This document shows, piece after piece, positions 1-7,440 of a DNA stretch of 64,000 nucleotides (its first letter is position 1; the number at the start of each line of letters is the position of its first letter). Location: assembly GCF_009729015.1 (NCBI RefSeq), contig NZ_CP045482.1:926001-990000 (forward strand), given 5' to 3'. The position numbers and the translations under genes were made by a program. The DNA comes from Acidianus ambivalens (lineage in GTDB: Archaea > Thermoproteota > Thermoprotei_A > Sulfolobales > Sulfolobaceae). The notes under the pieces are model-generated. The model was not told the origin of the DNA, searched no databases, and was given only the letters and a program-made list of their open reading frames with translations.

Positions 1-321
1 TCCGTTAGATTTCAAATAGGATGAAATTTCATTAATTCTCTGTTGGTCTCCAAATTCATTTATTATCTGTTGTCTACTTAAATGTATCTGGTCGTGATAC
101 TCTTCCTGTATTAAAAGTAATAATTCATTCATATTCTTTGGTGGTATAAATATATTTATATAGATAGGAGTATTTGAAGGAAGCTTACCTAATGGCGTAC
201 CAGTAATGTTTGGAGCAATATAACAGTCCTTAGCAGTTTGTGAATAAACTATTTCAATACTTCCTGTTACACTACTTAAAAATATTATAAAGACTAACAG
301 AAAGACTAATGCACTTTTCAT
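1..321 (-). CDS. S53 (kumamolisin/sedolisin-like) acid protease, N-terminal part only
   Basis: The gene runs off the left edge; 107 codons are visible. Residues about 1-20 form a hydrophobic signal peptide (MKSALVFLLVFIIFLSS), so the protein is probably exported. Residues about 55-107 (IFIPPKNMNELLLLI..., then a helix and SSYLKSNG) resemble the pro-kumamolisin activation domain, which is removed when S53 serine-carboxyl peptidases mature at acid pH. The catalytic Glu/Asp/Ser residues lie outside the window, so activity cannot be judged. The ATG lies about 25 bases from a TATA-like element on the minus strand, consistent with a leaderless transcript. The S53 assignment rests on the pro-domain alone. 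Confidence 0.6.
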   Translation of the reverse strand, partial: MKSALVFLLVFIIFLSSVTGSIEIVYSQTAKDCYIAPNITGTPLGKLPSNTPIYINIFIPPKNMNELLLLIQEEYHDQIHLSRQQIINEFGDQQRINEISSYLKSNG

Positions 322-340
322 AGGAATAATGAATTACCAT

Positions 341-352
341 AACTTTTTAAAC
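341..352 (-). promoter_or_regulatory. TATA-like box of the S53 protease gene
   Basis: On the minus strand this reads GTTTAAAAAGTT. Its centre lies about 25 bases before the ATG at 321, the usual TATA-to-start distance in Sulfolobales leaderless transcripts. It is a pattern match only. Confidence 0.4.
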
Positions 353-436
353 ATTGCGTTTGTATTCTATATAAATCATTAAATTAAAAGAAAGAAGGTA
401 AAAGGTATTTAATATTAAGAATAGAAGACTTTCAGC

Positions 437-1180
437 ATGAGGCTAATATCTTGGAACGTTAACGGACTAAAGGCTATTATGAGCAAAGGATTCATAGATA
501 TAATAAAAAGTTTTAATGCAGACATTTTAATGTTCCAGGAAATAAAAACTGATGTAATACCTTTAGACCTCCAATCACTAGGATACGAAATTTACGTTTT
601 TCCAGCTAAAAGAAAGGGATATAGTGGAACAATGACTATGACCAGAATTCACCCAATTTCAGTCTCTTACGGACTAGGGAAAGAGGAATATGATAGTGAG
701 GGAAGAGTTATAATCCTAGAATATCCTGAGTATTATGTAATTAACACCTATTTCCCTAATGCTGGAGAAGGATTAAAGAGATTGGATTTTAAACTGTCTT
801 TCAACAGAGACTTTGAAAAATTCGTGACATCTCTCAAAAAACCTTGTATTATATGCGGAGATTTTAACGTAGCTCACCAAGAAATAGATATTGCAAGACC
901 TAAAGATAACGTAAATCACGCTGGATTTACTCCTCAAGAGAGGGAATGGTTTTCTCATTTCTTATCTTTAGGTTTTGTTGATACATATAGAATGTTCGTA
1001 AAGGAAGGTGGCCATTATAGCTGGTGGTCCTATAGATTCCATGCTAGAGAAAAGAACATAGGTTGGAGGATAGATTACTGCGTAGTTTCTGAATCTCTCA
1101 AGGATAGAGTAATTAAAGCAGACATACTTGAGAAGGTAATGGGTTCTGATCATGCTCCAATATTATTGGAAATACAATAA
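437..1180 (+). CDS. xthA: exodeoxyribonuclease III / AP endonuclease
   Basis: Exonuclease III family (EEP fold) enzyme for base-excision repair, cutting 5' of abasic sites. It has 247 residues, the usual length. Visible motifs are WNVNG at 6-10, QE at 34-35 (metal-binding Glu35), GDFNVAH near 141-147 (catalytic Asp and Asn) and GSDHAP at 236-241 (catalytic Asp-His). A TATA-like stretch (GTATTTAAT, about 405-413) lies 25-30 bases upstream, so the transcript is nearly leaderless. It is transcribed divergently from the S53 protease. The family call is secure; the in vivo preference for AP sites over exonuclease action is not visible. Confidence 0.93.
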   Translation: MRLISWNVNGLKAIMSKGFIDIIKSFNADILMFQEIKTDVIPLDLQSLGYEIYVFPAKRKGYSGTMTMTRIHPISVSYGLGKEEYDSEGRVIILEYPEYYVINTYFPNAGEGLKRLDFKLSFNRDFEKFVTSLKKPCIICGDFNVAHQEIDIARPKDNVNHAGFTPQEREWFSHFLSLGFVDTYRMFVKEGGHYSWWSYRFHAREKNIGWRIDYCVVSESLKDRVIKADILEKVMGSDHAPILLEIQ

Positions 1181-1181
1181 C

Positions 1182-1189
1182 TTTTTATA
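1182..1189 (+). promoter_or_regulatory. TATA box of the NifX-like gene
   Basis: TTTTTATA lies directly after the exonuclease III stop codon and about 26 bases before the ATG at 1213. A leaderless transcript is predicted. A perfect palindrome follows immediately. Confidence 0.5.
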
Positions 1190-1201
1190 TCCGATATCGG
1201 A
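1190..1201 (+). promoter_or_regulatory. perfect 12-base palindrome, candidate operator
   Basis: TCCGATATCGGA is fully self-complementary. It sits between the TATA box and the predicted transcription start of the NifX-like gene, where a bound dimer would block RNA polymerase. The GC-rich core stands out in an AT-rich spacer. The regulator is unknown. Confidence 0.45.
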
Positions 1202-1212
1202 ATCGATAATTA

Positions 1213-1569
1213 ATGAGAATAGCAATTCCGGTAACTAAAGGGAAAGTTGACGGTCCCGGTGAAGGAGAAGAAGTGCTGATATACGAGATTGATGGAGACG
1301 AAGTAAAACTTGTTGAAAAATATGAGAATCCTGCATTAAAGGCTACTGCTGCAAGGGGAGCCCACATGTTAAAGTCAGCACTGGATAAAGGAGTTAACGC
1401 AGTAATAGTTGCAGAAATAGGTTCTCCGGGAGTTAGACTACTTAAAGGTAAAGCAAAGATCTTCCTAGCAGAAGGATTAACTGTAGAAGAAGCATTAGAG
1501 AAGCTAAAGAGAGGAGAACTACAAGAAACTGATAAACCAACACATGATGAACACCATCACGAGTTTTAA
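1213..1569 (+). CDS. NifX/NifB-like (dinitrogenase Fe-Mo cofactor biosynthesis family) small protein
   Basis: 118 residues of the NifX / NafY / NifB C-terminal ribonuclease-H-like fold. It starts MRIAIPVTKGKVDGPGEGEE and has a conserved core with ARGAHMLKSALDKGVNAVIV and GSPGVRLL. In nitrogen fixers this fold carries Fe-S or Fe-Mo clusters. Sulfolobales do not fix nitrogen, so a general metal or Fe-S carrier role is more likely. The tail ends HDEHHHEF, a possible metal-binding stretch. It is probably leaderless, with its own TATA box and a palindrome in the promoter. The next gene is a DsrE-like sulfur-relay protein on the same strand, which fits a role in Fe-S or sulfur chemistry. Confidence 0.8.
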   Translation: MRIAIPVTKGKVDGPGEGEEVLIYEIDGDEVKLVEKYENPALKATAARGAHMLKSALDKGVNAVIVAEIGSPGVRLLKGKAKIFLAEGLTVEEALEKLKRGELQETDKPTHDEHHHEF

Positions 1570-1572
1570 AAA

Positions 1573-1582
1573 TTTTTATAAG
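1573..1582 (+). promoter_or_regulatory. TATA-like box of the DsrE-like gene
   Basis: TTTTTATAAG lies about 27 bases before the ATG at 1605. This favours a leaderless start at 1605 over the internal ATG at 1617. Confidence 0.45.
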
Positions 1583-1604
1583 TTAAACTTTTTTTACTCT
1601 AAAA

Positions 1605-1964
1605 ATGTGTTATCTTATGGCAAAGATCTTCGTTATTTCAACTGCAGGAAAAGACGATATTAATAGAGCAATGATGGCAATGAATTTTGCACTAGGAGCA
1701 AGAAAGAATGCAGGAGCTACAGTTGCCTTTATGTTCCTTGGAAGAGGAGTAGAAACACTATTAAGAGAAGCTGCAAACGCACCACAAATGAAGAAGATAA
1801 TAGAAGACATGATTAATGCAGGAATTGACGTAAGTTATTGCGGTATTTCGTTGAAAAACTTAGGTTTAAACAAGGATTTAATATTCGACGGAATAAGGGA
1901 AGTAATGGGCGGAGTAGAGACTGCAAAAAGAATTGACGAAGGCTATGCTGTAGTAAGCTTCTGA
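1605..1964 (+). CDS. DsrE/DsrF-like family protein
   Basis: 119 residues of the DsrE-like fold, small proteins that bind or relay sulfur as oligomers or act in peroxide and sulfur metabolism. The body begins MAKIFVISTAGKDDINRAMMA (residue 5 onward) and contains AFMFLGRGVETLL and a cysteine in SYCGISLKNLGL, near the position of the DsrE active cysteine. Two starts are possible: 1605, which fits the TATA distance for a leaderless mRNA, or 1617 (MAKIF), which fits the family's usual N-terminus. The stop codon lies inside a candidate C/D box sRNA. A second DsrE-like protein is encoded at 30089-30421. Confidence 0.82.
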   Translation: MCYLMAKIFVISTAGKDDINRAMMAMNFALGARKNAGATVAFMFLGRGVETLLREAANAPQMKKIIEDMINAGIDVSYCGISLKNLGLNKDLIFDGIREVMGGVETAKRIDEGYAVVSF

Positions 1965-2012
1965 TGAAGAGCTCAGCTCACTCGGAAAAGATGAAGAAAG
2001 CTAAATAGCTGA
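1961..2012 (+). ncRNA. candidate C/D box sRNA
   Basis: Box-like elements occur in the right order: C box TGATGA (1962-1967), a 15-base spacer, CGGA as a weak D' (1983-1986), AGATGA as a C' (1989-1994, one mismatch), a 14-base spacer and a perfect D box CTGA (2009-2012). The C box overlaps the stop codon of the DsrE-like gene, a placement seen for archaeal C/D RNAs. The weak D' and slightly long guides make this tentative. No target was matched. Confidence 0.33.
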
Positions 2013-2040
2013 TTGATTTTTCTCCTTATCTTCTCTTATT

Positions 2041-2049
2041 AATTTATAA
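2041..2049 (+). promoter_or_regulatory. TATA-like box of the class V aminotransferase gene
   Basis: AATTTATAA is centred about 27 bases before the ATG at 2073, consistent with a leaderless transcript. Confidence 0.45.
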
Positions 2050-2072
2050 TCTTCTTTAGATATCATTCTCTT

Positions 2073-3260
2073 ATGACAAGAAAAATTTTAATGCATGTAG
2101 GTCCTGAAACGATAGACTATGACGTACTTTTAGGAGGAATTAAAGGAGATGTAGGATTTACATCTAAGGAATTCGTTGATGCAATGTCGTTTTCCTTAAA
2201 GTTCTTAAGGAAATTAATGGGAGTAAGCGAAAGTTACCAGCCATTCATAATTCCAGGTGGCGGAACTTCTGCCATGGAAAGCGTAACCTCCTTACTCAGA
2301 AAAGGGGATAAAGTCTTAGTAGTATCTAACGGAGTTTTCGGTAATCGTTGGATAGACATTTTTTCTAGATATCCGGTTAACGTAAAGGCATTGAAAGCTA
2401 AAGCTGGGTATTACGTTAAACCGGAGGAGATTGAAGAAGAAGTTAAGAAAGATCATTACACCATGGTCACAATGACTCACGTAGAGACTAGTACTGGAGT
2501 TAGAGAGCCTATTGCCGAAGTTGCTAAAAGGATAAGGGATTACGTAGATCTTATAGTAGTTGATGGAGTTGCAAGCGTAGGAGGAGAAGAAGTTAGAGCA
2601 GAAGACTGGAAAGTTGACGTATTTCTAACAGCTAGTCAGAAAGCAATAGGCACTCCTCCTGGAGCAGGCTTACTTGTACTTTCAGAGAACGCTACAAAAA
2701 GGTTAGGTGAGGATAATATTGCGGGTTATTATCTTAACTTAAAGAACTGGCTAGGAGTAATGCAATCAATGGAAAAAGGTAAGGCTTCCAATTTCTCAAC
2801 ACTACCCGTTCATCTAGTCTTGATGATAAAGAGGGCATTCGAATTAATAGAAACAGAAGGTATTGAAAATAGAATAAGAAGGCATGAAATTGTTTCTTCT
2901 GCAATAAGAAAAGGGATAGAAGCTTTAGGTTTAGAAATAGTGGCAAAAACTCCAGAAGCTTACAGCAATACTGTGACCGGAGTTATGCTGAAAAAAGTTA
3001 ATCCTAATGACGTACTTTCAATGTCCTTAACAGAAGGAATTGAATTCGCCCCCGGTGTTCACCCAGATTTGGCAGGAAAATATTTTAGAATAGGGCATAT
3101 GGGATGGGTTAACATTAACGACGTAATATCAGCAATAGCAGTAATTGAAAGAGTACTTAGCAAATTAGGAGAGCCAATAAACTTTGGAGAAGGCGTTAAG
3201 GCCGTTCAAGAATATCTAATTAATGGTATTTCCATCTCTTCTTCTAACATTGCACCGTGA
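2073..3260 (+). CDS. class V aminotransferase (alanine-glyoxylate / serine-pyruvate type)
   Basis: 395-residue PLP-dependent fold-type I enzyme. It shows PGGGTSAMES (61-70, phosphate cup), VVDGVASVGG (162-171, Asp164 pairing with the pyridine nitrogen) and TASQKAIGTPPGAG with the Schiff-base Lys190. This fits alanine-glyoxylate or serine-pyruvate aminotransferases, which remove glyoxylate and make glycine. The exact amino donor cannot be read from sequence. The 3' end overlaps the convergent phosphodiesterase gene by 55 bases, so the two transcripts are antisense there. Confidence 0.88.
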   Translation: MTRKILMHVGPETIDYDVLLGGIKGDVGFTSKEFVDAMSFSLKFLRKLMGVSESYQPFIIPGGGTSAMESVTSLLRKGDKVLVVSNGVFGNRWIDIFSRYPVNVKALKAKAGYYVKPEEIEEEVKKDHYTMVTMTHVETSTGVREPIAEVAKRIRDYVDLIVVDGVASVGGEEVRAEDWKVDVFLTASQKAIGTPPGAGLLVLSENATKRLGEDNIAGYYLNLKNWLGVMQSMEKGKASNFSTLPVHLVLMIKRAFELIETEGIENRIRRHEIVSSAIRKGIEALGLEIVAKTPEAYSNTVTGVMLKKVNPNDVLSMSLTEGIEFAPGVHPDLAGKYFRIGHMGWVNINDVISAIAVIERVLSKLGEPINFGEGVKAVQEYLINGISISSSNIAP

Positions 3261-4279
3261 TGGCCTTTATGTCCAGCATAGCCGTTTTTAAATCTATAGA
3301 CGTAAACTTTCCTATCAGTAGGAATACCTAAATAATCTGCATGAATATCGATTTTTTCTCCTTTTTCTGCTAACAATCCTTGCTCTATAACTTCATCTAT
3401 TGTAAATACTTTAAAGTTAGAGAATTTCTCTTCTAAGCATTTTAAATCCTTTCTACTCCTCATAAATATTGCTCTAGCATCTCCAAAAGGCGGTGAATCT
3501 AAAGATGAAACGAAGTCCTTATCTTCATCGAGCATTATTGCGTCTTCTGTTTGTATAAATCCGTGATCTGCAGTTATTATTGTGTCATATCCTTTAGGGA
3601 TATCCCTTAGTATCATTGAAATAATATCTTTTACTGCACGCAAAGTTGGTTCAGCATAAGGTCCATATCTGTGAGCTGTTAAATCTACGTCAGGAATATA
3701 AAGTGTAATGAAATTTACTCCTTTTTCTCCGAAAATTTTAGCCTTATATATTCCGTCCCACAGAGTTCTATATTCCTCGACATTAGTATAGAGCATTTTG
3801 GTAAATTCACTACCGGCAATGCATTTAGGTAAGATTGAGACACTCTTCTTACCTTTTTCCCTGGCTTTTTTGCCTATGCTTTTCACGTTAAAAACTTCTT
3901 CCATTGATTTTCCTAAAGCCTTTTTAAGTAAATCAACTTCTGAAGTTTCTGGCATAGTGTACTTTAAAGCGTTTATTACTCCTACCTTATCTACATAAGT
4001 GGTGTAACCTAAAATTTTGTGCTCTCCAGGCTTTGTAACAGTCATGAGTGTAGTTAAAGCTGTTGCCGTAGTTGATGGAAATACAGTGTAAATTTTATCA
4101 AATTTTATTCCTTCTACAGCTGATTTCAAAATATTATATCCCATTCCATCAACTAACACAAGGAATATCTTATCTGATAAGGTAATATTAGAACAACAAG
4201 CCTTGTCGCCAACTAATGCATCCTCTATACTGCATGCTACATTATATAGGTTATTCTTTGAATAATCTGGATATATCAT
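3206..4279 (-). CDS. alkaline-phosphatase-superfamily phosphodiesterase / nucleotide pyrophosphatase
   Basis: 357 residues with the metal and nucleophile pattern of type I phosphodiesterases: VDGMG (Asp44), FPSTTATALTTL (nucleophile Thr about 70-71), IPDVDLTAHRYGP near 196, ADHGF near 239 and GHHGAM near the C-terminus, giving two metal sites. Members hydrolyse nucleotides, phosphodiesters or lipid head groups; the substrate here is unknown. No signal peptide or membrane segment is visible, so it is probably cytosolic. Its stop lies inside the 3' end of the aminotransferase gene. Confidence 0.82.
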   Translation of the reverse strand: MIYPDYSKNNLYNVACSIEDALVGDKACCSNITLSDKIFLVLVDGMGYNILKSAVEGIKFDKIYTVFPSTTATALTTLMTVTKPGEHKILGYTTYVDKVGVINALKYTMPETSEVDLLKKALGKSMEEVFNVKSIGKKAREKGKKSVSILPKCIAGSEFTKMLYTNVEEYRTLWDGIYKAKIFGEKGVNFITLYIPDVDLTAHRYGPYAEPTLRAVKDIISMILRDIPKGYDTIITADHGFIQTEDAIMLDEDKDFVSSLDSPPFGDARAIFMRSRKDLKCLEEKFSNFKVFTIDEVIEQGLLAEKGEKIDIHADYLGIPTDRKVYVYRFKNGYAGHKGHHGAMLEEEMEIPLIRYS

Positions 4280-4354
4280 TTTAGTAGTATTGGTTAGACC
4301 GGCATTATTAAATCACACTAAACGTTTTTTACTTAAGAGTAAATAGTTTCATAA

Positions 4355-5119
4355 ATGGAGAAATCACCAGAAAGTCGACTAAAGATAGTTGCAATTTTAC
4401 TTGCAATATCTACTGGAGTATTTTATATTTCTTATGCTTTAGTTTTTTATTTTATTTATGTTCTTAAGGACAATTTTTTCGTTGAAATGATTTTTCCAGG
4501 AACAATAGGAGCATCGTTAGTAACTTTGCTTCCAATAGGTTTTTTGACTAGAGGACTAAGAAATACAAATTTTAATATAGGTTACCTAATGTATGTAGCT
4601 GGTATAATTCTTTTTGAATTTATACCAATTCCGTTCTTAATCTTTCTGGGAAATTTTTTCTTAGGAATAGCTTATAGAGATATTGGCAGATTAGAAAAAA
4701 ATAAGAAATTAGAAAATGCAGGTTGGATAGCGTCGGTTCCCTTTGTTTCATTTATAGGATTTTCTCTGTGTTATGCATACTATAAATCTCCAGAAGAAGC
4801 TGAGAAAGAGGAGGAAAAAAAGAAAGAAATGGAAGAAATTAAGCCATCTCCCGTTCCTTATCAAATAGGAATAGGTAAGATGACAAGTAATGGAGATTTT
4901 GAGTTTTCCTTTTATTCTCCTAGAGAAGATAAAATACTTAGCATAAAATTTGAAGATAAGACGATTAATATGGAAATTCCAGTAAAAGTGGGGAAAAACG
5001 TGGTAAAAAGTAGAGTTCAAATTGATCCCTTAAAAATGGTTGCTGGAAATCTCTATAATATAACAATAACATTCAGTAACGGAGAGACATTTACTGCAGT
5101 AGTTGAATATATACCTTAA
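4355..5119 (+). CDS. membrane protein with DUF996-like N-terminal domain
   Basis: 254 residues. The first about 155 residues contain four or five hydrophobic helices and resemble archaeal DUF996 proteins. A charged linker rich in Glu and Lys (about 150-168) follows. A soluble tail of about 90 residues appears beta-rich, with repeated hydrophobic strands ending FSNGETFTAVVEYIP. The function of this family is unknown. The HEPN reading frame begins at the very end of this gene, so the HEPN/nucleotidyltransferase pair may be co-transcribed with it. Confidence 0.65.
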   Translation: MEKSPESRLKIVAILLAISTGVFYISYALVFYFIYVLKDNFFVEMIFPGTIGASLVTLLPIGFLTRGLRNTNFNIGYLMYVAGIILFEFIPIPFLIFLGNFFLGIAYRDIGRLEKNKKLENAGWIASVPFVSFIGFSLCYAYYKSPEEAEKEEEKKKEMEEIKPSPVPYQIGIGKMTSNGDFEFSFYSPREDKILSIKFEDKTINMEIPVKVGKNVVKSRVQIDPLKMVAGNLYNITITFSNGETFTAVVEYIP

Positions 5120-5129
5120 GGGTACTACA

Positions 5130-5524
5130 ATGTCATTCGATGTTGCATTAGAGTACTTAAATAAAGCAAAGGAATATCTTAATGCTTCAAGATTATTATT
5201 TTCAAATTCGTCATATAATGCTTCGTCATTAACTAGTGAAGTTTCAGCAAAACTTGCAATAAAGGCATTACTCATTAAACTAGGAATAGAAGTTCCTAGA
5301 ACTCACGAAATAAGGAAACTATTAAGCATAATTCATGATAAATTGAAAATAGACAACATATGATTTTTATGAGGGAGAATGGGAAAGATTTGATAATTCT
5401 GGAAAACATAAGAGGAAAATCACAGTACGGAATTCCTTCAGTTTCTAAAGACGAGGCAGAAATAGCTTTATTAATTGCTGAGAAAATCTTATCATTAATA
5501 GAAAAATTATGGAACAACCTATAG
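5130..5524 (+). pseudogene. HEPN domain protein, interrupted by a frameshift
   Basis: The first part (5130-5363) encodes MSFDVALEYLNKAKEYLNAS and further HEPN helices. The frame stops at TGA 5361-5363. The missing C-terminal half lies in the -1 frame from ATG 5360 to TAG 5522-5524 and encodes LIILENIRGKSQYGIPSVS followed by KDEAEIALLIAEKILSLIEK, which is the typical end of a HEPN domain. One base inserted before 5361 would restore a protein of about 130 residues. An ATGA overlap could also couple two half-proteins. No Rx4-6H RNase motif is visible. HEPN proteins of this type pair with the downstream MNT nucleotidyltransferase. A sequence error is possible. Confidence 0.7.
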
Positions 5525-5823
5525 AATTGCTTAGAAATTGGAGAAAACTAATTTCTAACCTCTCACTGGACGAATATTCTGAGGTTTACGTTTTCGGATC
5601 GGTAGTTGAAGGAAAAATCACTGGATATAGCGATATAGATGTCCTTGTAATAATTCCTAGTAAAAAAGATAAGCTTCAATATTTATTGAAATTTTATGAT
5701 GAAGTTGAGAAAAAACTAGGAGAGAAAATTTCCTACCTTTTCGACGTTAAAGTAATCTATCCCGAGGAAAAGTCCGTCCCTCCATATAGTTGGTTTCTTA
5801 AAAAATCTATAAAAATAAAATAA
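5509..5823 (+). CDS. MNT-type nucleotidyltransferase (partner of HEPN)
   Basis: 104-residue minimal nucleotidyltransferase of the DNA-polymerase-beta superfamily. The core is FGSVVEGKITGYSDIDVLV, with Gly-Ser at 30-31 and the metal-binding Asp42 and Asp44; a third acid is likely in LFDVKVIYPEE. MNT proteins are antitoxins that nucleotidylate HEPN toxins in HEPN-MNT systems. The start overlaps the end of the broken HEPN frame by 16 bases, the coupling expected for such a pair. If the HEPN gene is really broken, this antitoxin is now an orphan. Confidence 0.85.
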   Translation: MEQPIELLRNWRKLISNLSLDEYSEVYVFGSVVEGKITGYSDIDVLVIIPSKKDKLQYLLKFYDEVEKKLGEKISYLFDVKVIYPEEKSVPPYSWFLKKSIKIK

Positions 5824-6009
5824 ATATATCTTATTTAGTAATTTCTGATAGTTGTTAATAGCAATAAAATAGTAAAAACATTTATTCCTCCTATTAAGGA
5901 TATTTTATATCCATTATCTAGATAATACTAATTCTTAAAGTCCTTATAAATGATATAGAATAATTAAAATTGAAATCCTATTAGTACATATTGTCATTTT
6001 TATAAAAAG

Positions 6010-6849
6010 TTATTGTGGAGAAGTTACCTCAACATCCATTGAAAAGTCCAAAGATCTAGATGAATGAGTAATATAACCGCTCGAAATTATATCAACTCCA
6101 GTTTTAGCATAACTTTTAACATTTTCTGGAGTTATCCTGCCAGAGGCCTCTAGGAGTACTTTTCCTTTAAGCTCAGAAACCACTTCCTCAATTTCATTCA
6201 CGCTCATATTATCCAACAATATTGCATCAACCCCTGCTCTATATGCCTTTATTGCATCTTCATAGCTTGATACTTCAATTTCTATCTTTTTAGTAAAACT
6301 AGCTATTTGTCTTGCCATTTTTACTGCCTTCTCAATATTACCTATAATTGCAAGGTGATTGTCTTTAATTAATACAGCATCTGATAAATTAAATCTATGA
6401 GGATCTCCTCCTCCAACCTCTATAGCATACTTCTCAAAAACCCTTAACCCAGGAGTAGTTTTCCTAGTGCCTGCAATCCTTACAGTAGGGTTAACTTCCC
6501 TAGCAAGTTTTACCATTGTATAAGTTGCAGTTGCTATTCCTGATAACTTGCCTAAAAGGTTAAGTACAAGTCTTTCTACAGATAAAGACTTGTCTGCCTC
6601 TCCTTCAAACACTAATAAATTATCTCCTTTTTTAACTTCAACACCGTCAGTCATTGACGATTTGATGTTGAAACCTAAATAATTAAGGAAAGGAATTATG
6701 AACTTATTACCTGCAAGAACTCCTTCATCCTTAGATCTTACATAAGATCTTATTTTATATCCTTCAACTATCCTGCTAGTTAGATCTTCCGGATAATAGT
6801 CTTCCTCCAAGAACTGCATTAGCTTTGAAATGAAGATTTGCTCTATCAT
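6010..6849 (-). CDS. nadC: nicotinate-nucleotide pyrophosphorylase (quinolinate phosphoribosyltransferase)
   Basis: Converts quinolinate and PRPP to nicotinate mononucleotide, CO2 and pyrophosphate in de novo NAD synthesis. It has 279 residues, the normal length. The motif GTRKTTPGLR near 127-136, then GGGDPHRFNLSD and IKDNHL, form the PRPP and quinolinate site; the C-terminal barrel contains ILLDNMS and LEASGRI. It abuts the GMP synthase glutaminase gene with no spacer (6849/6850), so the two are probably one transcript. A nicotinamidase gene lies 5 kb away. Confidence 0.95.
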   Translation of the reverse strand: MIEQIFISKLMQFLEEDYYPEDLTSRIVEGYKIRSYVRSKDEGVLAGNKFIIPFLNYLGFNIKSSMTDGVEVKKGDNLLVFEGEADKSLSVERLVLNLLGKLSGIATATYTMVKLAREVNPTVRIAGTRKTTPGLRVFEKYAIEVGGGDPHRFNLSDAVLIKDNHLAIIGNIEKAVKMARQIASFTKKIEIEVSSYEDAIKAYRAGVDAILLDNMSVNEIEEVVSELKGKVLLEASGRITPENVKSYAKTGVDIISSGYITHSSRSLDFSMDVEVTSPQ

Positions 6850-7416
6850 TTACTTTTTACATACGGTTAAGAAGTTCTTAAATATCTCTATTCCATCTTC
6901 TGTATGCTTTACCTCAGGGTGGAATTGAACTCCAAAGATCGAAGAATCCTTGTTAACCATTGCCTCAACTTTAGTATTCTCACTATGTGCAATAGCAAAA
7001 AAGCCAGGAGGAACTTCTTTAACTTCATCGTTATGACTCTCCCACGCATTAAATTCCTTCTTTAAACCTTGTAGAATAGTGTCGTGATCGTCAATAGTTA
7101 TCCTAGCAAGTCCAAATTCAGGATTATTAGCTTTACCAACTTTACCCCCCAAAACATAGGCTAAAAGTTGATGTCCTAAGCAAATGCCTAATTTCGGTAC
7201 ACTAAGTTCTTTAACAAATAAAGGAGAATTACCCATCTTATTTATTTCCTGATCTACAGAATAAGGACCGCCACTAAATATCATACAATCAAATTTCTTA
7301 GCATATTCCACATCAGCGTTAATATTAACTACTTCTACTTCTACTCCTAAATATTTTAAGTTCTTCAGTATGAGATGATTATATTGGCCACCGTAATAAA
7401 CTAGTCCTACTTTCAC
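6850..7416 (-). CDS. guaAA: GMP synthase, glutaminase (GATase) subunit
   Basis: 188-residue class I glutamine amidotransferase that supplies ammonia to the separate ATP-pyrophosphatase subunit, an arrangement typical of archaea. The catalytic triad is visible: Cys79 in LGICLGHQ, with His166 and Glu168 in QFHPEV. SGGPYS at 48-53 is also conserved. The synthetase subunit is not in this window. It lies directly upstream of nadC on the same strand. Confidence 0.92.
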   Translation of the reverse strand: MKVGLVYYGGQYNHLILKNLKYLGVEVEVVNINADVEYAKKFDCMIFSGGPYSVDQEINKMGNSPLFVKELSVPKLGICLGHQLLAYVLGGKVGKANNPEFGLARITIDDHDTILQGLKKEFNAWESHNDEVKEVPPGFFAIAHSENTKVEAMVNKDSSIFGVQFHPEVKHTEDGIEIFKNFLTVCKK

Positions 7417-7440
7417 GCGTTATTTTAAAATTTCCCATAA

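Noticed and set aside
1213..1569. Evidence of nitrogen fixation from the NifX-like gene
   Set aside because: No nif structural or cofactor genes occur here; this small fold is widespread in non-fixing archaea.
5824..6009. 186-base AT-rich gap, tested for small genes and RNAs
   Set aside because: Only short frames broken by stops and no box, stem or repeat; apart from a T-run just after nadC on the minus strand, nothing is visible.
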